IMG/VR virus record: IMGVR_UViG_3300032240_001244
Location: 23,182-87,181 of that record
Direction: 5' to 3' (one strand)
Length of the DNA: 64,000 nucleotides
Source of the DNA: a virus
A model generated the notes under the pieces. It did no database searches. It was not told the DNA's origin and saw only the letters and a list, made by a program, of their open reading frames with translations. Shown piece by piece: positions 43,162 through 52,046 of this stretch (within the stretch, counting starts at the first letter, position 1; every line of letters starts with the position of its first letter). Position numbers and translations under genes: made by a program.

Positions 43162-43884
43162 ATGGCAATAATTGGAATTTTTGGTTATGCAGGATCCGGA
43201 AAAGATACTGTAGGTAAAATAATACAACATAAATTATCTCATACAGAAGTAAATATTAAGGATATACTTGAAGAACCTCTTATGCATGGATGGTGGTTAG
43301 AGGAAAAATCTGGTTGGGAAATAAAGAAGTGGGCTGGTAAGTTAAAGACTGTTGCATCTCTGATAACTGGTATAGACGTAGAAAAGTTTGAAGATCAAGA
43401 GTTTAAGAAGACTGAACTGGGTCCGGAGTGGAACACCATTAAGAAGTATGAAAGCGACGCACCTTGGATAAGCGAAGGTGGTGAAGCATATGAAGAGCGT
43501 ATGACTGTTCGTGACCTATTACAGAAATTAGGGACTGAAGCTATGAGGGAAGGGCTTCATACAAACGTATGGGTGAATGCTTTGATGGCTGATTATAAAC
43601 CAGGACCATTTTATCCTGAAGTATCTACAGAAGATCATGCTAAACTACCTAATTGGATCATTACAGACACACGTTTCCCCAATGAAGCCCAGGCTATCAA
43701 AGATAAGGGAGGGGTAGTCATAAAGGTAGACCGACCAGGAGTTAGTGCAATAAATACACACACTTCAGAGACTGCTCTTGATGATTGGAACTTTGACTAT
43801 ATTATACATAACAATGGGGATATTAACCAGTTAGAGGAGATAGTTAAGGAGTTTATCAACAGTCCTATTTTTGCTAAACTTTAA
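43162..43884 (+). CDS. Deoxynucleoside monophosphate kinase
   Basis: P-loop GYAGSGKDT (residues 7-15) at the very N-terminus, then WAGKLK..A, RDLLQKLGTEAMREG (as in phage dNMP kinases and T4 gp1-like enzymes), WVNAL, and ITDTRFPNEAQAI, a motif typical of this family. It would phosphorylate dNMPs to dNDPs, feeding dNTP supply with RNR and ThyA. 240 residues. Confidence 0.87.
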   Translation: MAIIGIFGYAGSGKDTVGKIIQHKLSHTEVNIKDILEEPLMHGWWLEEKSGWEIKKWAGKLKTVASLITGIDVEKFEDQEFKKTELGPEWNTIKKYESDAPWISEGGEAYEERMTVRDLLQKLGTEAMREGLHTNVWVNALMADYKPGPFYPEVSTEDHAKLPNWIITDTRFPNEAQAIKDKGGVVIKVDRPGVSAINTHTSETALDDWNFDYIIHNNGDINQLEEIVKEFINSPIFAKL

Positions 43885-43898
43885 TATATTTATTACAT

Positions 43899-44099
43899 AT
43901 GGCATTACCAAAGAACATAACATTATTTGGCTTTGAGATATTCAAAGAAATGGAAATAGAGCTTGAAAATGTGAAGAATATATTTCCTTACTCTAACAAT
44001 AACGACTCCTATAATGCTGTAGTAAATCTTTGTATAGAGAAAATAAAAGAGTTATCAGAAAAAAAAAGAAAAGAAATAGAAGATAAGAATTGGGATTAA
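43899..44099 (+). CDS. Hypothetical protein, 66 aa
   Basis: Helical protein with a Lys/Glu-rich C-terminus; starts 14 bases after the kinase gene, preceded by a TATATTTATTACAT leader. No family recognised. Confidence 0.7.
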   Translation: MALPKNITLFGFEIFKEMEIELENVKNIFPYSNNNDSYNAVVNLCIEKIKELSEKKRKEIEDKNWD

Positions 44100-44120
44100 C
44101 CCGCTTACTAAAATCCATTT

Positions 44121-45308
44121 ATGTCAAATAAACCAGTTACAAAAAAAGCAAAGGCTAAAAAGCCTGTTCCGTCAAAGACAGTTAAGAGCCTAGCAGAGAA
44201 AAAAAGAATACAGAAAGAAGCTGGGAGAAAGGCCGCTGAAACCAAAAGAAGAAACAAAGAACTCCTAGAAGGAGCAAAGTTCAGCACAGAAGAGCCATTT
44301 AAGATCACTGATCAGATCGTACTAAGGAGAGAGAATGCGGAAATAAAATCCTTAAAGAAACAATTAGAAGAAGCCGTAAAGGATTATGAACAACTGTCAG
44401 ATCTTTACGACATTGCCCTAGCTCTAAAAACTCAGGATATATCTAAGATAAAGTCTCCTGAGGTAAAGCCAAACAATTCTATAAAGAATGAGGCTACTGC
44501 CATAGTACAATTATCTGACACACACTTTGGTAAAATTATTCTACCTGCAACAGTAAACGGGTTAAACGAGCATAACCCAGATATCGCTAAGAAGCGTATG
44601 GATAAGTTGGCTGAGAATTTACTATCCCTAGTAAACAAGGAGAGGGCTGAAGTAAAGATCGAAAACCTGGTACTTGGATTGGGTGGAGATTTCATGGAGA
44701 ACTCCATGTTGCATGACCATAGCCAGATGGCTACAGCGTTCTCACAGATGGAAGAACTGCTATTCAGCAGGGAACTTTTGCATAAGTTCATAAAGACTAT
44801 TGCTGAGAATGGTAAGTTTAAAAAGATTATACTTCCTTGTGTTAGGGGTAATCACAGTAGGACTACTAAGAAGATGAACTCTACTATAGATTACAGAACT
44901 AACTTTGAAGCACTGTTGTACAATCTATTGAAGCAGGACTTTAATGACAGTATGTTTGAATGGTATGCACCAGACAGTGACATCTGTGAGTTTCAAGTGT
45001 TTAACAAAAGGATACGCAGCTTACATGGATGGCAAGTAAAGAGTGGAGGAGGTATAGGAGGATTGACGATTCCATTGAACAAGTACATTCTAAGGATGGA
45101 CCAAATCAGCAAGTGTGATTATAATCTAATGCACCATTACCATAGTCTATCATATCCTACAGCTAACTGTACATTAAATGGAAGCTTATGTGGCTATGAT
45201 ACATTTGCAATGCAAATAGGAGCAAGCTTCCAGAAACCAATGCAATCATTTCAATTATTAGATAAGAATAGAGGGTTTACAATTAAGGCACCAATTTTCT
45301 GCGATTAA
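44121..45308 (+). CDS. Metallophosphoesterase with basic coiled-coil N-terminus
   Basis: Residues 1-50 are Lys/Ala/Pro-rich and 55-105 form a coiled coil. The calcineurin-like core follows: QLSDTHFGK, LGLGGDFMEN, VRGNHSR, LHGWQ and NLMHHYHSL. This phage-type nuclease/phosphatase resembles SbcD-like DNA repair or DNA-processing enzymes. The basic tail might bind DNA. 395 residues; a second metallophosphoesterase is at 33982. Confidence 0.82.
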   Translation: MSNKPVTKKAKAKKPVPSKTVKSLAEKKRIQKEAGRKAAETKRRNKELLEGAKFSTEEPFKITDQIVLRRENAEIKSLKKQLEEAVKDYEQLSDLYDIALALKTQDISKIKSPEVKPNNSIKNEATAIVQLSDTHFGKIILPATVNGLNEHNPDIAKKRMDKLAENLLSLVNKERAEVKIENLVLGLGGDFMENSMLHDHSQMATAFSQMEELLFSRELLHKFIKTIAENGKFKKIILPCVRGNHSRTTKKMNSTIDYRTNFEALLYNLLKQDFNDSMFEWYAPDSDICEFQVFNKRIRSLHGWQVKSGGGIGGLTIPLNKYILRMDQISKCDYNLMHHYHSLSYPTANCTLNGSLCGYDTFAMQIGASFQKPMQSFQLLDKNRGFTIKAPIFCD

Positions 45309-45318
45309 AATAAAGTAT

Positions 45319-45585
45319 ATGACAATGTTAGAAGCTTTGATAGAAGCACACCCAGACACAGAATTTCTTATAGCAGACGGATTTGATGAAGCTATCATAG
45401 GGTACCACCCAGGATCTGAAAGGCTTATTTACTCCACAGCAAAGGCTATACAAATATTAATCAGTGAAGGTATGGATGAAGAGGATGCCTTAGAACATTT
45501 CTACTATAATGTAGAAGGATCTTATGTAGGAGATAAAACTCCTATATGGTCTGATGACTTAAACTTATCAGTATGGTTGGAATAA
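45319..45585 (+). CDS. Hypothetical protein, 88 aa
   Basis: Acidic, begins MTMLEALIEAHPDTEFLIAD, with GYHPGSERLIYS and DALEHFYYNVEGSYVGD segments typical of a small phage protein family (often written as a 'transcriptional or hypothetical' short protein). No function known. Overlaps the next small gene by 13 bases. Confidence 0.75.
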   Translation: MTMLEALIEAHPDTEFLIADGFDEAIIGYHPGSERLIYSTAKAIQILISEGMDEEDALEHFYYNVEGSYVGDKTPIWSDDLNLSVWLE

Positions 45586-45707
45586 TAATACTTGCAATAT
45601 CTATGCTATGTAGCCTAGTGTGGCTATGGGCTGGGGGTATAGATTATATGAAAGAGAATCATCCGGATTACAAAGGAGAAGATTTATTTGGGGAGGGGGA
45701 TGAATAG
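45573..45707 (+). CDS. Small membrane protein, 44 aa
   Basis: ATG 45573 to TAG 45705-45707 gives one hydrophobic helix (MVGIIILAISMLCSLVWLWAG) and an acidic tail (GEDLFGEGDE). It overlaps the previous gene by 13 bases, and the terminator covers its stop, so it is likely the last gene of the transcript. Short, so confidence is modest. Confidence 0.6.
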   Translation: MVGIIILAISMLCSLVWLWAGGIDYMKENHPDYKGEDLFGEGDE

Positions 45708-45722
45708 TCCCTCTTTTCCTTT
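45695..45722 (+). terminator. Rho-independent terminator overlapping a stop codon
   Basis: GAGGG (45694-45698) can pair with CCCTC (45709-45713) around a loop containing the TAG stop, followed by TTTTCCTTTT. Stem is short but G/C-rich; it separates the 45573 gene from the 45839 gene. Confidence 0.65.
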
Positions 45723-45788
45723 TGTACTTTTTGACAAACAAATCAAAAAATCGTCATTACAAATGCGGATATGTTTTTACAGCAACTT

Positions 45789-45813
45789 TGATTTTTTGGG
45801 AAACACAGAGGAC
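45789..45813 (+). repeat. Dispersed 25-base repeat, copy 1
   Basis: TTGATTTTTT, G, GGAAACACA, G, AGGA at this place matches the copy near 62290 with two differences in about 25 bases. Lies in the leader of the membrane gene at 45839. Confidence 0.6.
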
Positions 45814-45838
45814 TTTTACAACTAATAAATTAAAATAC

Positions 45839-46201
45839 ATGTTTAAGAAATTTAACGATTACATTGCAGATAGACTATCTTATATACTATCTATGATGAT
45901 TACTTTCTATGTCATAGTATTATTAGTATCTATACCCTTATTTTATTCACAGCCATCATCAATAGTAGCATGGGCTTCTTATCTATGTTCTGTGGTATTT
46001 CAGGGCATAGCCTTACCGGTATTAGGATACACTGCCAGAAAAACTAGCGATAAAAGTGAAGATCTCATGGCTCAGATGTATTTAATGACAAAGAAGATAG
46101 AACGTATGGTTAGTATTATAGAGTCTCAACAAGAACATTTAAGTCAAGACATAGATGCTATACTAGACATAGAAGAGAGGGAAAACAATGCCAATAAACA
46201 A
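45839..46201 (+). CDS. Membrane protein with coiled coil, 121 aa
   Basis: Start at ATG 45839; longer in-frame starts up to 45722 read through the promoter-like leader and are less likely. Two hydrophobic helices (about 15-37 and 48-66), then a charged helix with DLMAQMYLMTKKIERM and an acidic end. The stop TAA is at 46202-46204 and overlaps the next gene by 17 bases. Could be holin-like, but no signature is visible. Confidence 0.7.
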
Positions 46202-46595
46202 TAAGAGATATCAAATAGGAAACTATATACAGGATTGGCAAAAGAAGATCGCCATGGTCAAAGAAATAGACCAGAGAGGTATCCTTGCCCAATATGCAGA
46301 AGAGGCTACCTATAAACTAGAGTGGCATGATATCACTCCGTTAAATATTAAGGTAGACCTCCTCCACGAAATGGGATTTGAAACAATAAAACAAAAAGAA
46401 AATCCCTATCATAGGGATCTCTCTTTAGCTACTAGAGTAAACGGAAAATTCTACAACATCAGAGGCATAGTGTACGATGATAAAGCTATCTGGGTTTTTC
46501 AAGGAATAACTGTGTTGTATGTGCATCAAGTGCAGAATATATTATCTATTATAGAACCTACCATAGATCTTGATATTCATCTAATGAACCTATGA
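46188..46595 (+). CDS. Hypothetical protein, 135 aa
   Basis: Mixed alpha/beta protein with a WHDITPLNIKVDLLHEMGFE segment found in a small family of phage proteins (Tyr/Trp strand followed by Lx(4)GFE). Overlaps the upstream gene by 17 bases. Last + strand gene of the window; its 3' end overlaps a - strand gene by 38 bases. Confidence 0.75.
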   Translation: MPINNKRYQIGNYIQDWQKKIAMVKEIDQRGILAQYAEEATYKLEWHDITPLNIKVDLLHEMGFETIKQKENPYHRDLSLATRVNGKFYNIRGIVYDDKAIWVFQGITVLYVHQVQNILSIIEPTIDLDIHLMNL

Positions 46596-46725
46596 TATTA
46601 TTCCTCCACCATTTTCTGAACTTGGAAGATGGTTTAGTCTTAGGTATAATGTACTCTTCTATTAAAGCCAATAACGTAAATAAACTAAATACTGTAGCAA
46701 TAAAGATAAATAAAATAAAAAGCAT
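46558..46725 (-). CDS. Small membrane protein, 55 aa
   Basis: On the - strand ATG 46725 to TAG 46558-46560 encodes one hydrophobic helix (MLFILFIFIATVFSLFTLLA) and a basic-aromatic tail (SSKFRKWWRNNIIGSLDEY). It is the last gene of the - strand block and overlaps the + strand gene at 46188-46595 tail to tail. The start lies 10 bases after the 46736 gene's stop on that strand. Confidence 0.68.
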   Translation of the reverse strand: MLFILFIFIATVFSLFTLLALIEEYIIPKTKPSSKFRKWWRNNIIGSLDEYQDLW

Positions 46726-46735
46726 ATTGTTTTTT

Positions 46736-47377
46736 TTAAATGTTATGCCAATAATCTATATCAAATAAATTTGACGTGTATTCTGTAGGATCGTCTTCTC
46801 CTATTATCTTAAACTTATTGTTTGATATTATACCTATCCTTGATAAAAAAGGTATGATCTTTTCGTAGTAAATTCTATGTGCAAAGTTTCCATGATTCTT
46901 ACTTATGATCCAAGCCCATTCATTTATAGGATGGTTTCCATCTTTTATAATAGCCATGCAAGTAATACATTTTATCTCATATAAAGAACTAGGAACATGT
47001 AGTTTAGTTCTAGGAGTGAACATAGTAGCTAGTACACTAAAGCAGTATGTAAACATAGACTTGTTTGAAAACACTCCCCTGGGAACTTTTCTGTTATGCC
47101 CAAACCTTTTAGTATCAAGATCAAAAAAAGTATTATATGGCCAAACATAATTAACTCCACTATCCACAAGGTAGACATGAATCCTAATTAGTATATCTGT
47201 ACCAAACTTTCTATCCTTAACAACTTCAATCCTGTATCTACCAAAGTAACCATTGTCATCTAACAGTTTACTTACAGATACTACATTAGGTTTGTAAGGT
47301 CTTCCAAACAATAACTCATTTAACGATACTGAATACTTGTCACTTTTAAACTCATCATCTATCAGTATATTACTCAT
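46736..47377 (-). CDS. Hypothetical protein, 213 aa
   Basis: Beta-rich with VWPYNTFFDLDTKRFGHNRK and a C-terminal segment holding WAWIISKNHGNFAHRIYYE. No family recognised; cysteines (SYCFS, KCITCM) do not form a clear metal site. Overlaps nothing; spaced two bases from the next gene, in a tight - strand operon. Confidence 0.72.
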   Translation of the reverse strand: MSNILIDDEFKSDKYSVSLNELLFGRPYKPNVVSVSKLLDDNGYFGRYRIEVVKDRKFGTDILIRIHVYLVDSGVNYVWPYNTFFDLDTKRFGHNRKVPRGVFSNKSMFTYCFSVLATMFTPRTKLHVPSSLYEIKCITCMAIIKDGNHPINEWAWIISKNHGNFAHRIYYEKIIPFLSRIGIISNNKFKIIGEDDPTEYTSNLFDIDYWHNI

Positions 47378-47379
47378 AG

Positions 47380-47712
47380 TTAGTTAAGGTTTATACATAT
47401 CTCATCAATGATAGCGCTGTCAACTACTTTGTTAGCCTTAGCTTCTAGTTCAATAACTAGTGATACAATCTTAGCTATTTTACGGTAGTCCTCTACCGCT
47501 ATGTAATATGTGTAACACAATCTAATGTTGAATATAGCTACATCTAAAAGCTCAGGCTTGTCTTTGATATTTCTACCTAAGAATAGAAGAGACTGTAGGG
47601 ATAGAGCCATGTACTCTTCTATAGTCTGCTGTGACTCCTCTTGCTCCAGATTCTTCTTGCCTATCTCTATAGCTTCTTCAAACTCTGCTCTGTCAAATTC
47701 TAAAATCCTCAT
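47380..47712 (-). CDS. Hypothetical helical protein, 110 aa
   Basis: Almost all helical, acidic N-terminal half, with LSLQSLLFLGRNIKDKPELLD. Similar all-alpha small proteins occur in phage early regions. No family recognised. Confidence 0.72.
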   Translation of the reverse strand: MRILEFDRAEFEEAIEIGKKNLEQEESQQTIEEYMALSLQSLLFLGRNIKDKPELLDVAIFNIRLCYTYYIAVEDYRKIAKIVSLVIELEAKANKVVDSAIIDEICINLN

Positions 47713-47727
47713 ATGGTTGGTTTTTGT

Positions 47728-48105
47728 TTACGTAAAGATAATTAAAGGTTTGTTGTCATTGTCAATTATTTCTCCAATTGTTTTAAGGATTTTACTATAC
47801 CATTGGAACTTGTCTAACTGTTTCTGTGACATTATCCAGTTGTTATCCACTACCTCTTTAAGAATCTCAGTCAGTTTAAATAAAAGAAAGTCTTTGAACT
47901 CCTCAATAGATTTAGCACCCTTTAAACTATTACATTTCCTACAGGCGAAGACTTTGTTGTTAACCAGAGTATTCCCTTCCGATACCGGAAGGAAATGATC
48001 TCTAGTTATTTCTTCGTAAGGAGTGTTGTTCTTACAATAGTAACAACACCCTCCCTGCTTCATGTACTGATCATTAAGTTGTTTACTAAATTTTCTTTGG
48101 TTCAT
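47728..48105 (-). CDS. HNH endonuclease
   Basis: CCYYCKNNTPYEEITRDHFL then PVSEGNTLVNNKVFACRKCN and SLKGAK match HNH nucleases with two CxxC zinc pairs. The RDH catalytic His, the NN of the HNH loop and the CNSLKG end are intact. 125 residues. Could be a homing-type nuclease or a DNA-packaging nicking enzyme; no intron is next to it. Spaced three bases from the next gene. Confidence 0.85.
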   Translation of the reverse strand: MNQRKFSKQLNDQYMKQGGCCYYCKNNTPYEEITRDHFLPVSEGNTLVNNKVFACRKCNSLKGAKSIEEFKDFLLFKLTEILKEVVDNNWIMSQKQLDKFQWYSKILKTIGEIIDNDNKPLIIFT

Positions 48106-48107
48106 AT

Positions 48108-49232
48108 TTAAAATGGTAAAAATACAGTATTATCTACTGTCTTATTTGTTGACAAAGATACATCCATTCGGTATAAATCATCGTTAATCCTCTCTAATAA
48201 TTCAATAACTTCAACACGTAGTTCTTTAGATACTAAAGAGTTTCTTTTACCAAAGAGCTGACTAAACTGTAATTTACTCTTTGGTTTATTATCATCTATA
48301 TACAAACCTAGAGTTGCTTCTTGACCCTTCCAACTAATGTGGTATGCCAAGTAGCTACCATTATTTATACTACTCCAGTAGTTAGTATACACACAATGTT
48401 GCATTTGACTTCCTTCAGTGAACACCCTCTTCTGAGTAGTCAAAGGTTCAAATAACTCTGGGGTATAAGGTGCCAGTCTTTCATATAGATTAATATCTAC
48501 TTCCTTATCCGGTATGCTTGTAACCTCTACTGCCATGATCTCTTTAGTCCAGTTAGTATGCTCTTCATCCATTCTTTTAGATGACCACTTAAAATCAATC
48601 TTCCTATCTAATATCTTAGACTGGTTTATTAAGTCATCTAAATGATTAGAAATTATAGCACCGTCCAATAGAAACTCCAGGTAATGATTAACATCCTTAG
48701 CAGAATAAGCACCACGAAGAAATGTAACTTTAGTTAGTCTTTGTTTTTTACACACAGAGTAGAGTAGTTTAGGTGAAGCATTTATACGAGATAGTTTAAG
48801 ATACCCACTCAAGTAATCTATAGGATTAGTTATTTTACCTGTAATAACTTTTTCAAATAGAGTCTTGGTCATAAAAGGCCACAGCCTCTCCTCCTCATTT
48901 GTAAACCAATCTATATTCAATGCTCTCAAAGCAGTAGAGAAATGTGGATTAGATGCTATATCTGATCCGTACCATACTCTAAGTTTGCCTTTCTCATCTA
49001 CAGTAAAACCCTTTTTACTCTTGAGTTTTACATAATATTTCTTACCCTTCTTAATCTTGTAGCAACTGAGGCCATAATGTATCTTACCATCATCAGTCTT
49101 TATAAGATCAGATTCTACAAACTCTCTGTTGTTAATATTTCTGTTGTATATAATATTTTTATATACACCATCTTCCATTGCCAGGAAGTCATCTATATCA
49201 GTAGGCTTAGTGTTTATTATTATCCTCTCCAT
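48108..49232 (-). CDS. PcfJ-like protein
   Basis: 374 residues. The C-terminal third has PLTTQKRVFTEGSQMQHCVY then TNYWSSINNGSYLAYHI, the hallmark of PcfJ-like proteins (L.....EG..M.HCV..Y...I..G), found in conjugative elements and phages. The first 200 residues form a basic, mostly helical domain. Function unknown; the Cys-His pair might be catalytic or metal-binding. It overlaps the previous gene by 26 bases. Confidence 0.72.
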   Translation of the reverse strand: MERIIINTKPTDIDDFLAMEDGVYKNIIYNRNINNREFVESDLIKTDDGKIHYGLSCYKIKKGKKYYVKLKSKKGFTVDEKGKLRVWYGSDIASNPHFSTALRALNIDWFTNEEERLWPFMTKTLFEKVITGKITNPIDYLSGYLKLSRINASPKLLYSVCKKQRLTKVTFLRGAYSAKDVNHYLEFLLDGAIISNHLDDLINQSKILDRKIDFKWSSKRMDEEHTNWTKEIMAVEVTSIPDKEVDINLYERLAPYTPELFEPLTTQKRVFTEGSQMQHCVYTNYWSSINNGSYLAYHISWKGQEATLGLYIDDNKPKSKLQFSQLFGKRNSLVSKELRVEVIELLERINDDLYRMDVSLSTNKTVDNTVFLPF

Positions 49233-49380
49233 TATATTTTTCTTGATGAATGAATATTTTCATAGTCCTTCCCTCATCTTGTATTGAGATGTTGACTATG
49301 TTATCTTTATTCCAATTAACATATGATCTTCCATTCTCATCTATAACTTCTACTCTTACTACTCCTTCTTGGTATTCCAT
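49207..49380 (-). CDS. Hypothetical protein, 57 aa
   Basis: Start at ATG 49380, because longer in-frame starts run antisense to nothing but overlap the well-supported gene at 49391-49603. Beta-rich small protein (VVRVEVIDENGRSYVNW). Its end overlaps the PcfJ-like start by 26 bases. Confidence 0.65.
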   Translation of the reverse strand: MEYQEGVVRVEVIDENGRSYVNWNKDNIVNISIQDEGRTMKIFIHQEKYNGEDNNKH

Positions 49381-49390
49381 TGTTATTGTT

Positions 49391-49603
49391 TTATAATACA
49401 ATACCTTTAAAGTCTTCTGGTGTGCCATCAATGATCTCCGCATGAGGTCCGTAGTACCACTCATCATTCCTATCTTTTTGAAACTTGAGTACGTAGTTAC
49501 TAAACGCAACTTCCCGGTAACCTCCTTCGTATCCAGGAACAAGTACAACTAAGTCTGGATCTACTGTCTGTAATTTTTCTATTAGTTCTTTTACTGTTAT
49601 CAT
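49391..49603 (-). CDS. Hypothetical protein, 70 aa
   Basis: Start at the ATG 49603 of MITVKELIEKLQTVDPDLVV, a phage pattern (V.eLi..L...dpd..V.V.GyEGGY) that recurs in small phage proteins of unknown function. No longer start is needed. Sits 10 bases upstream of the next gene. Confidence 0.78.
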   Translation of the reverse strand: MITVKELIEKLQTVDPDLVVLVPGYEGGYREVAFSNYVLKFQKDRNDEWYYGPHAEIIDGTPEDFKGIVL

Positions 49604-49607
49604 GTTA

Positions 49608-49895
49608 TTAATTTTCAAATTGTTTTAAATCGTTCAAACAATAGAGTAAAGTTTCTAGCTCCTCTATGTGCAGATCAATCCGCTTACTGATCTTACCTGT
49701 CTCAAAGCTAATGTCAAACCCTTCGCCATTAGACCATGCAGTTACTTTACAGAACACATCACACAATCCTTTAAATTCGTACTCAACTGATTTGGATTCA
49801 CCAAACTTTTTAGGTAGATAGTCTGAACCATTATCTATAACATCTGCTTCTGTGATCTTTAGCCATTTAGCAATCTTCTTTTTAATGTTCATCAT
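49608..49895 (-). CDS. Hypothetical protein, 95 aa
   Basis: Starts MMNIKKKIAKWLKI; the second ATG (49892) is equally possible. Mixed alpha/beta with two cysteines (GLCDVFCKV) that could form a pair but no clear zinc site. Five bases separate it from the next gene. No family recognised. Confidence 0.7.
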   Translation of the reverse strand: MMNIKKKIAKWLKITEADVIDNGSDYLPKKFGESKSVEYEFKGLCDVFCKVTAWSNGEGFDISFETGKISKRIDLHIEELETLLYCLNDLKQFEN

Positions 49896-49954
49896 GTTGT
49901 TCTTTATTATACTTTTCTCCGTCCTAATCTATCCGATGTGGCATAGTTATTATT

Positions 49955-50932
49955 TTAAAGCATTACCACAGCCTGATCGAATGCCTTAGCAATCTTATCA
50001 TTAGCATATCCATAGTTCATATCCTTCATCTTCTGATCAGCGTTCTTATAATCCTTAAGGAAGTTATAGTAACCGGAGACACCATTGTACGCTCCCCACA
50101 ATGTTCTGTAAGCAGCTTCAGTAGTCTGAGTAGGATGAGTGATAGCAAAAGAGTATACCTGATCTACTAAGTTCTTCATCCTAGTAGAAGCATCTTTATC
50201 TGATTTATCTTCTTTCATTGTAGTCTTCATTACAGTCTCAATGAAATACTTCATCTCCAAGTCAGACAGCTTTCTGGTAGTCATACTCTCGAATGTCATG
50301 TTCACTTCATCCATGTACTTAGAAGCTATTCCCATGACCCTAGAAGCCTCTTTTAATCTACTCTCTGCTGATGCAGTGTGTGAGATGCTGACCTTATTGT
50401 CAAGGTTCTTAAGAGCTGCTGTGAGAGTATTATTACACACTACTCTGATAGGAGTAAAGCCTGCAATGATAGTGCTGGTACCATCATGAGAGTTAGTAAG
50501 CATGATATACTTCTCTACCTTCTCACCCCTAACCAACATATCTTCTGGAAGCTTAGCTGTTACAAAGATCCTCTCACCTTTACCCAAAGCTCCTGCTGTC
50601 TCAAAGATAGCCTCACCCTTGTCAATGATAGTGTCAAAGAATCCAAAGGCATCCTTGTTCTGTACAATACGATACCTACCTTTTACAATACCCAAGATCT
50701 CATTTGTGTCTGTCCTTACATTACCGTAATGGCCTTCTGCTTCTACCATTGTACCAGCCCAACCCGGTGCATAGAGAGGACGCTTCTCTACTGTGTAGTT
50801 CAATCCACCAAGTTCAATAGCTTGTTCTGAAGTCATTGCTTCCGATACATACTGTCCAAGACCATGCCATGCTTTCTCTCCACGAGCTGCAAAAGATACC
50901 TTACCGTTTGTTTCGTTTAAATTGTGTGCCAT
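49955..50932 (-). CDS. DUF932 phage/plasmid-like protein
   Basis: 325 residues beginning MAHNLNETNGKVSFAARGEKAWHGLG, then VKGRYRIVQN, TNSHDGTSTIIAGFTPIRVVCNNTL and a helical C-terminus. This is the well-known DUF932 family (TIGR03299) carried by many phages and plasmids; its role is unknown, often close to recombination genes. Starts in the GTTATG context. Confidence 0.9.
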   Translation of the reverse strand: MAHNLNETNGKVSFAARGEKAWHGLGQYVSEAMTSEQAIELGGLNYTVEKRPLYAPGWAGTMVEAEGHYGNVRTDTNEILGIVKGRYRIVQNKDAFGFFDTIIDKGEAIFETAGALGKGERIFVTAKLPEDMLVRGEKVEKYIMLTNSHDGTSTIIAGFTPIRVVCNNTLTAALKNLDNKVSISHTASAESRLKEASRVMGIASKYMDEVNMTFESMTTRKLSDLEMKYFIETVMKTTMKEDKSDKDASTRMKNLVDQVYSFAITHPTQTTEAAYRTLWGAYNGVSGYYNFLKDYKNADQKMKDMNYGYANDKIAKAFDQAVVML

Positions 50933-50944
50933 AACTGTTTGTGT

Positions 50945-51181
50945 TTATTGTTTGTTTTGTTTTAAATTGTTGATATAATCATTAGCAAATTTAATTTTCC
51001 AATCCCCCGTATGACCGTCTTCATCTAGTGCATACATGATAGCATCTTTGATTTGTTGTTCTTCCATTGCTTTGGCTTGTTCAATAACTTCTTTTGGAAT
51101 ATCAATTCTAATGTTTTCATTATATGGTAATGGATAAGAATATCCATTAATTTGTTGAATCAACCATTGTACTGCTGTCAT
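50945..51181 (-). CDS. Hypothetical protein, 78 aa
   Basis: Helical with a TAVQWLIQQI...MEEQQIKDAIMYALDEDG segment, a pattern of a small phage protein family (WL..Q.....QA..ME..qI..A...). Ends with a Lys/Asn-rich tail. Twelve bases after the next gene. Confidence 0.75.
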   Translation of the reverse strand: MTAVQWLIQQINGYSYPLPYNENIRIDIPKEVIEQAKAMEEQQIKDAIMYALDEDGHTGDWKIKFANDYINNLKQNKQ

Positions 51182-51192
51182 AGTAATTGTTT

Positions 51193-51570
51193 TTATTTAA
51201 TCATACAATATAATCCATAGTCAATACTGATAATAGTATTGAAGGCTTCTCCATCAGCTACATCACCTTTGTACACCCAGTTAGGAGTCTCTCTAGGATT
51301 ATACTTAACTCTCTCATACCCTTCATCCTTAAGGAAGTCATTCTGTTTTACAAACAAATTCTCACACAATACCCAAGCACACACAGACTTATTAGCACCC
51401 TTATAGATCTTCTCAGCCACACTACGATAGTTCTTTAGTTTGCAATTACTCATTATTAACTGCACTTCTGTAATGTCGTAATACGCCACAGTTTTATCAG
51501 GGTACTCTACCTTCCACTTCATGTAGTTCTTACCTCTAGCTAGATTGAATCTTACTCTTATGCTTTTCAT
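51193..51570 (-). CDS. Hypothetical protein, 125 aa
   Basis: Basic N-terminus (SIRVRFNLARGKNYMKW) then VKYNPRETPNWVY and a C-terminal IISIDYGLYCM segment. The FNLARGxxYxxWKV and NPRxxPxW pattern recurs in small phage proteins. Overlaps the next gene by four bases. Role unknown. Confidence 0.72.
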   Translation of the reverse strand: MKSIRVRFNLARGKNYMKWKVEYPDKTVAYYDITEVQLIMSNCKLKNYRSVAEKIYKGANKSVCAWVLCENLFVKQNDFLKDEGYERVKYNPRETPNWVYKGDVADGEAFNTIISIDYGLYCMIK

Positions 51571-52046
51571 TCTGCAAATTTTATTTCAGTATACTTGTCA
51601 GTATCTACCTCATCATTCTCATCTAGGTATACCTCCTTCTGGAAATCAGATACTACTGAGGCTGGGAGATATCCTACTGCATCTAATAAGGCTTTTGCTG
51701 TTATAGAAAATTTACCCTCAGTTGCTAATTCCCCTGCAACATCATAGTCATAAACAAAAGTCTCTTTCATGTCCTGATCAAAGAACCAGTCTATAAAAGA
51801 TCCACGATCAATTAACAATACCTTGCCTTCTTCTTTAGCAGGCTTGATTATGATATCTTTGTATGAATTTATAAAGTCTACCATACATTCATATTCCCCC
51901 TTGTCTGGATCATTATACAAAGAATCTTCAAAATCTGAATGCAACTTTTGTAAGTCTCCAAACAACATATCGTAAGGAGTTGGGTCGTTAGGATTAGCAA
52001 CAGTGTAAAGCTGACTGAATAGAAAAAAAGAATAATTCTCTGTCAT
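51567..52046 (-). CDS. Hypothetical acidic protein, 159 aa
   Basis: Acidic, helical and beta mixed, no cysteines. Segments EYECMVDFINSYKDII and SFIDWFFDQDMKETFVYDYD are unusual but match nothing I know. Overlaps both neighbours by four bases, so the three are translated together. Confidence 0.7.
   Translation of the reverse strand: MTENYSFFLFSQLYTVANPNDPTPYDMLFGDLQKLHSDFEDSLYNDPDKGEYECMVDFINSYKDIIIKPAKEEGKVLLIDRGSFIDWFFDQDMKETFVYDYDVAGELATEGKFSITAKALLDAVGYLPASVVSDFQKEVYLDENDEVDTDKYTEIKFAE

Noticed and set aside
49381-49548. Extended form of the 57-aa gene
   Set aside because: It lies in another frame across the better-supported 70-aa gene.
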